Shown: positions 5,065 through 6,664 of the stretch, in pieces | Position numbering within the stretch: position 1 is the first letter of the stretch | Layout: every line of letters begins with the position of its first letter | NCBI GenBank assembly: GCA_013696235.1 | Contig: JACCYY010000112.1 | Span: 1 to 6,664, forward strand | DNA: 6,664 nucleotides | Origin: Sporichthyaceae bacterium | GTDB lineage: Bacteria; Actinomycetota; Actinomycetes; JACCYY01 | Reading direction: 5' to 3' | The notes under the pieces: model-generated | Told to the model about the DNA's origin: nothing | Database searches by the model: none | The model's input: only the letters and a program-made list of their open reading frames with translations | Program-made: the position numbers and the translations under genes

Positions 5065-6460
5065 CGATGGGTCGCTCCTCCGGTAGCCGGTACAGACGTC
5101 GGCGCTCGCGCAGAGCGAGGGCCGAGGCCAGTGTGATGGTTCCGAGCCGCCCGATGAACATCAGCGCGACCAGGATGTACTGAGCCTGCGACGAGACGAA
5201 GGGCAGTGCACCCGTCGACAGACCCGACGTCGAGAACGCAGAGGTGACCTCGAACAGCGCGACGTCCATCGTAAGGTCGGTCACCGCCAAGACTGCGAAC
5301 GTGCCCACCGCCACCACGGCGACGCCGAGCAGCGCCACGCTGATCGCCTGTCGGATCGCCGCCGACGGGATGCGCCGGCCGAACGCGTCGACGTCCGGGT
5401 CGCCGCGCGCCTCCGACACGATCGCGAAGAACAGCAGCAAGAACGTGGTGATCTTGATACCGCCGGCGACGCCGGCCGATCCACCACCGATGAACATGAG
5501 GATGTCGGTGGCGAACAGGGTCGTCGAGTTGGCATCGCCGAAGTCGAATGTCGATAAGCCGCCGCTGCGCGGGGTGACGGCGGCGAAGAAGCCGTTCAGG
5601 ATGGTTGCGGGCGTGCTGAAGGACCCGAGCGTCCGCGGGTTGGTCCACTCCAACGCGGTGAGCACGACCGCGCCGCCGATGAGCAGGAGGGCGGTGCCGC
5701 TCAGGACGATCTTCGCGTGGATGGACCACTGGCGCGGGTTCTGCCACTTGTGCCGCAGCTCGAACAGCACCGGGAAACCGAGGCTGCCGAGGATGATCGC
5801 GAGCGCGATGGGCAGCAGTATGACCGGGTCGAGTGCGTACCCGGCAAGACTGTCCGACCACAACGCGAAGCCGGCGTGGTTGAACGCCGCGATGGCGTGG
5901 AACACACCGAGGTACGCGGCGTCGGCGAGCGACTCGCCGTACCCGAGCCAGAGGCGCAATGTGAGCCCTGCGGCCAGCAGGCCCTCTACGACGAGGTTCA
6001 CGAGGGCGACGCCGATCAGCACCCGACGGACGTCGCCGAGATCGAGCGTCTTCGTCTCGGCCTGGGCCACGAGCGACGTGCTGATGCCCAGTCGGCGGCT
6101 CACCAGCAGCGCCAGAAGTGAGGCCAGTGCGGTGATCCCGAGGCCGCCGAGCTGGAACCCGACCACGATGGTGACCTCGCCGAACGTCGACCAGGTCGAG
6201 GCGGTGTCGGCGATGGTGTGACCAGTCACGCAGACGGCGGAGGTGGCGGTGAACAGGGCGATCCGGAAGCCGACCGAGCTGCCGTCCGCGCCGGCGATCG
6301 GCAGCGCGAGAAGCACCGTGAACACACTCACCCCGGCGGCGAACATCGCGACGATGACCCGCGCCGGCGAGGCCAGGATCTTGGCCCGACGCCGGATCCG
6401 GCGGCGTACGACCTCACCTGCCACGCCGTGCCCCTCGGGGTGCCCGGAGCCGTTGCTCAC
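5057..6460 (-). CDS. ktrB: Potassium uptake membrane subunit, KtrB/TrkH family
   Basis: The product is 467 residues, usual for KtrB. It carries the four M1-P-M2 repeats of the SKT family, with a filter glycine in each: CVTGH (G80), FNHAGF (G197), TPRSGGL (G301) and FSTSGLSTG (G413). The middle-gate loop in repeat C is FIGGGSAGVAGGIKITTF (323-340). FIGRLGTITLA (435-445) lies in the last helix. A basic cytoplasmic N-terminus (VRRRIRRRAK, 18-27) precedes the first helix. It imports K+, often Na+-dependently, with KtrA. The GTG at 6460 is chosen because a TAGCGT -10 box lies 8 nt upstream (leaderless) and the family's N-terminus fits. A further open stretch upstream to 6622 is arginine/serine-rich, runs through the promoter and antisense to the proline dehydrogenase start, and is rejected. 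The third filter has SGGL where TAGF is commoner. Confidence 0.93.
   Translation of the reverse strand: MSNGSGHPEGHGVAGEVVRRRIRRRAKILASPARVIVAMFAAGVSVFTVLLALPIAGADGSSVGFRIALFTATSAVCVTGHTIADTASTWSTFGEVTIVVGFQLGGLGITALASLLALLVSRRLGISTSLVAQAETKTLDLGDVRRVLIGVALVNLVVEGLLAAGLTLRLWLGYGESLADAAYLGVFHAIAAFNHAGFALWSDSLAGYALDPVILLPIALAIILGSLGFPVLFELRHKWQNPRQWSIHAKIVLSGTALLLIGGAVVLTALEWTNPRTLGSFSTPATILNGFFAAVTPRSGGLSTFDFGDANSTTLFATDILMFIGGGSAGVAGGIKITTFLLLFFAIVSEARGDPDVDAFGRRIPSAAIRQAISVALLGVAVVAVGTFAVLAVTDLTMDVALFEVTSAFSTSGLSTGALPFVSSQAQYILVALMFIGRLGTITLASALALRERRRLYRLPEERPIVG
5075..5081 (-). promoter_or_regulatory. Shine-Dalgarno for ktrA, inside the ktrB 3' end
   Basis: On the minus strand this reads GGAGGAG, 10 nt before the TTG start at 5064. 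It decides the start of ktrA, for which no in-frame ATG or GTG exists nearby, and lies within ktrB codons for PEE. Confidence 0.65.
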
Positions 6461-6468
6461 GAGGGGGC

Positions 6469-6474
6469 ACGCTA
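6469..6474 (-). promoter_or_regulatory. Putative -10 box of a leaderless ktrBA promoter
   Basis: On the minus strand TAGCGT (TANNNT) is followed by 8 nt (GCCCCCTC) and then the GTG start of ktrB. No purine-rich Shine-Dalgarno lies between, which supports a leaderless transcript. No -35 hexamer is evident. Confidence 0.5.
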
Positions 6475-6498
6475 GCGGGCGCGGGCCGGCACCGCGCG

Positions 6499-6504
6499 TA
6501 GCCT
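6499..6504 (+). promoter_or_regulatory. Putative -10 box for the proline dehydrogenase gene
   Basis: TAGCCT fits TANNNT. Initiation near 6511 would give a leader of about 38 nt that carries the Shine-Dalgarno GGAGG at 6535-6539. It is divergent from the ktrBA -10 box, with 24 nt between them. No -35 hexamer is evident. Confidence 0.4.
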
Positions 6505-6548
6505 GTGCTCGGTCGATCTTCTGTCGTCCGGGTGGGAGGGTGGATCTC

Positions 6549-6664
6549 GTGCTTCGCGACGCACTGCTGCTGGCCGCCCGGAGCCCGCGTATCGAGCGGA
6601 TGATCACGACCCTGCCCGTCACGCGCCACGTGGTCGAGCGGTACGTCCCGGGTGACGGGATCGA
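6549..6664 (+). CDS. putB: Proline dehydrogenase (PutB-type), N-terminal 38 codons (3' end outside window)
   Basis: The visible start is VLRDALLLAARSPRIERMI followed by LPVTRHVVERYVPGDGI. This matches the N-terminal helix and the APVTKPVVDRFIPGE-type motif of monofunctional actinobacterial proline dehydrogenases as I know them. That enzyme is FAD-dependent and oxidises L-proline to 1-pyrroline-5-carboxylate, feeding electrons to the respiratory chain. The catalytic TIM barrel lies beyond the right edge, so the identification rests on the N-terminus alone. The GTG at 6549 is chosen because GGAGG (6535-6539) lies 9 nt upstream. An in-frame GTG at 6540 abuts that site and is unlikely. A pyrroline-5-carboxylate dehydrogenase gene next door would be the expected partner. 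Confidence 0.82.
   Translation, partial: MLRDALLLAARSPRIERMITTLPVTRHVVERYVPGDGI

Noticed and set aside
4312..5136. Plus-strand open frame (274 codons) opposite ktrA
   Set aside because: It is an antisense shadow of a complete KtrA, and its translation is acidic/arginine-rich without a fold signature.
5244..6221. Plus-strand open frame (325 codons) opposite ktrB
   Set aside because: It is antisense to four intact KtrB filter repeats and has no domain or Shine-Dalgarno.
6461..6622. 54-residue N-terminal extension of KtrB
   Set aside because: It would run through both divergent promoters and antisense to the proline dehydrogenase start, and its composition is Arg/Ser-rich.
1..6664. CRISPR array, tRNA or rRNA, insertion sequence, prophage or defence genes
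   Set aside because: I saw no regularly spaced repeats, transposase, integrase or terminal inverted repeats. I recognised no RNA genes by eye, though covariance-model searches were not possible.

Overview
This window is a high-GC (roughly 70%), gene-dense stretch of bacterial chromosome. It almost certainly comes from an actinobacterium. The evidence is the G/C-ending codon use, several genes whose TANNNT -10 box sits only 6-8 nt before an ATG or GTG (the actinobacterial leaderless arrangement), and a Ppx plus TIM-barrel pair resembling mycobacterial Rv0496/Rv0498 and their Streptomyces counterparts. I cannot place it to genus. It reads as ordinary chromosome with one regulated exporter cassette. 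I found no mobile element, CRISPR array, tRNA or rRNA.

Layout. (1) 1-132, minus strand: the first 44 codons of a cysteine-containing conserved protein of unknown function, running off the left edge. (2) 133-184: a compact divergent promoter region whose two -10 boxes overlap by two bases. (3) 185-2638, plus strand: a Ppx/GppA-family exopolyphosphatase, a xylose-isomerase-like TIM-barrel protein (sugar phosphate isomerase/epimerase family) 52 nt later, and a TetR regulator joined to the TIM-barrel gene by an ATGA stop/start overlap. (4) 2639-4161, plus strand: a strong sigma70-type promoter with a 22-bp imperfect palindrome across its -10 box and the GTG start. It drives an ABC-2 exporter of ATPase plus permease, again joined by ATGA. 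(5) 4162-4398: a gene-free gap between convergent genes. (6) 4399-6460, minus strand: ktrB then ktrA, overlapping by 8 nt, a two-part Ktr/Trk potassium uptake system. (7) 6461-6548: a second divergent promoter region. (8) 6549 to the right edge, plus strand: the N-terminus of a proline dehydrogenase.

How they work together. The TetR protein is probably the local repressor of the exporter. The palindrome lies where bound repressor would block RNA polymerase, and tetR appears to be transcribed from the ppx side with no visible operator of its own. KtrB is the membrane K+ translocating subunit and KtrA its cytoplasmic nucleotide-gated regulatory ring. Ppx (polyphosphate and stringent-response metabolism), Ktr (K+ and osmotic balance) and proline catabolism all relate to stress and osmotic physiology, but any functional link between them here is inference. 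The most interesting content is regulatory: the operator/leaderless-start fusion at 2664-2709 and the overlapping divergent -10 boxes at 140-149. I see no clearly new multi-gene system.
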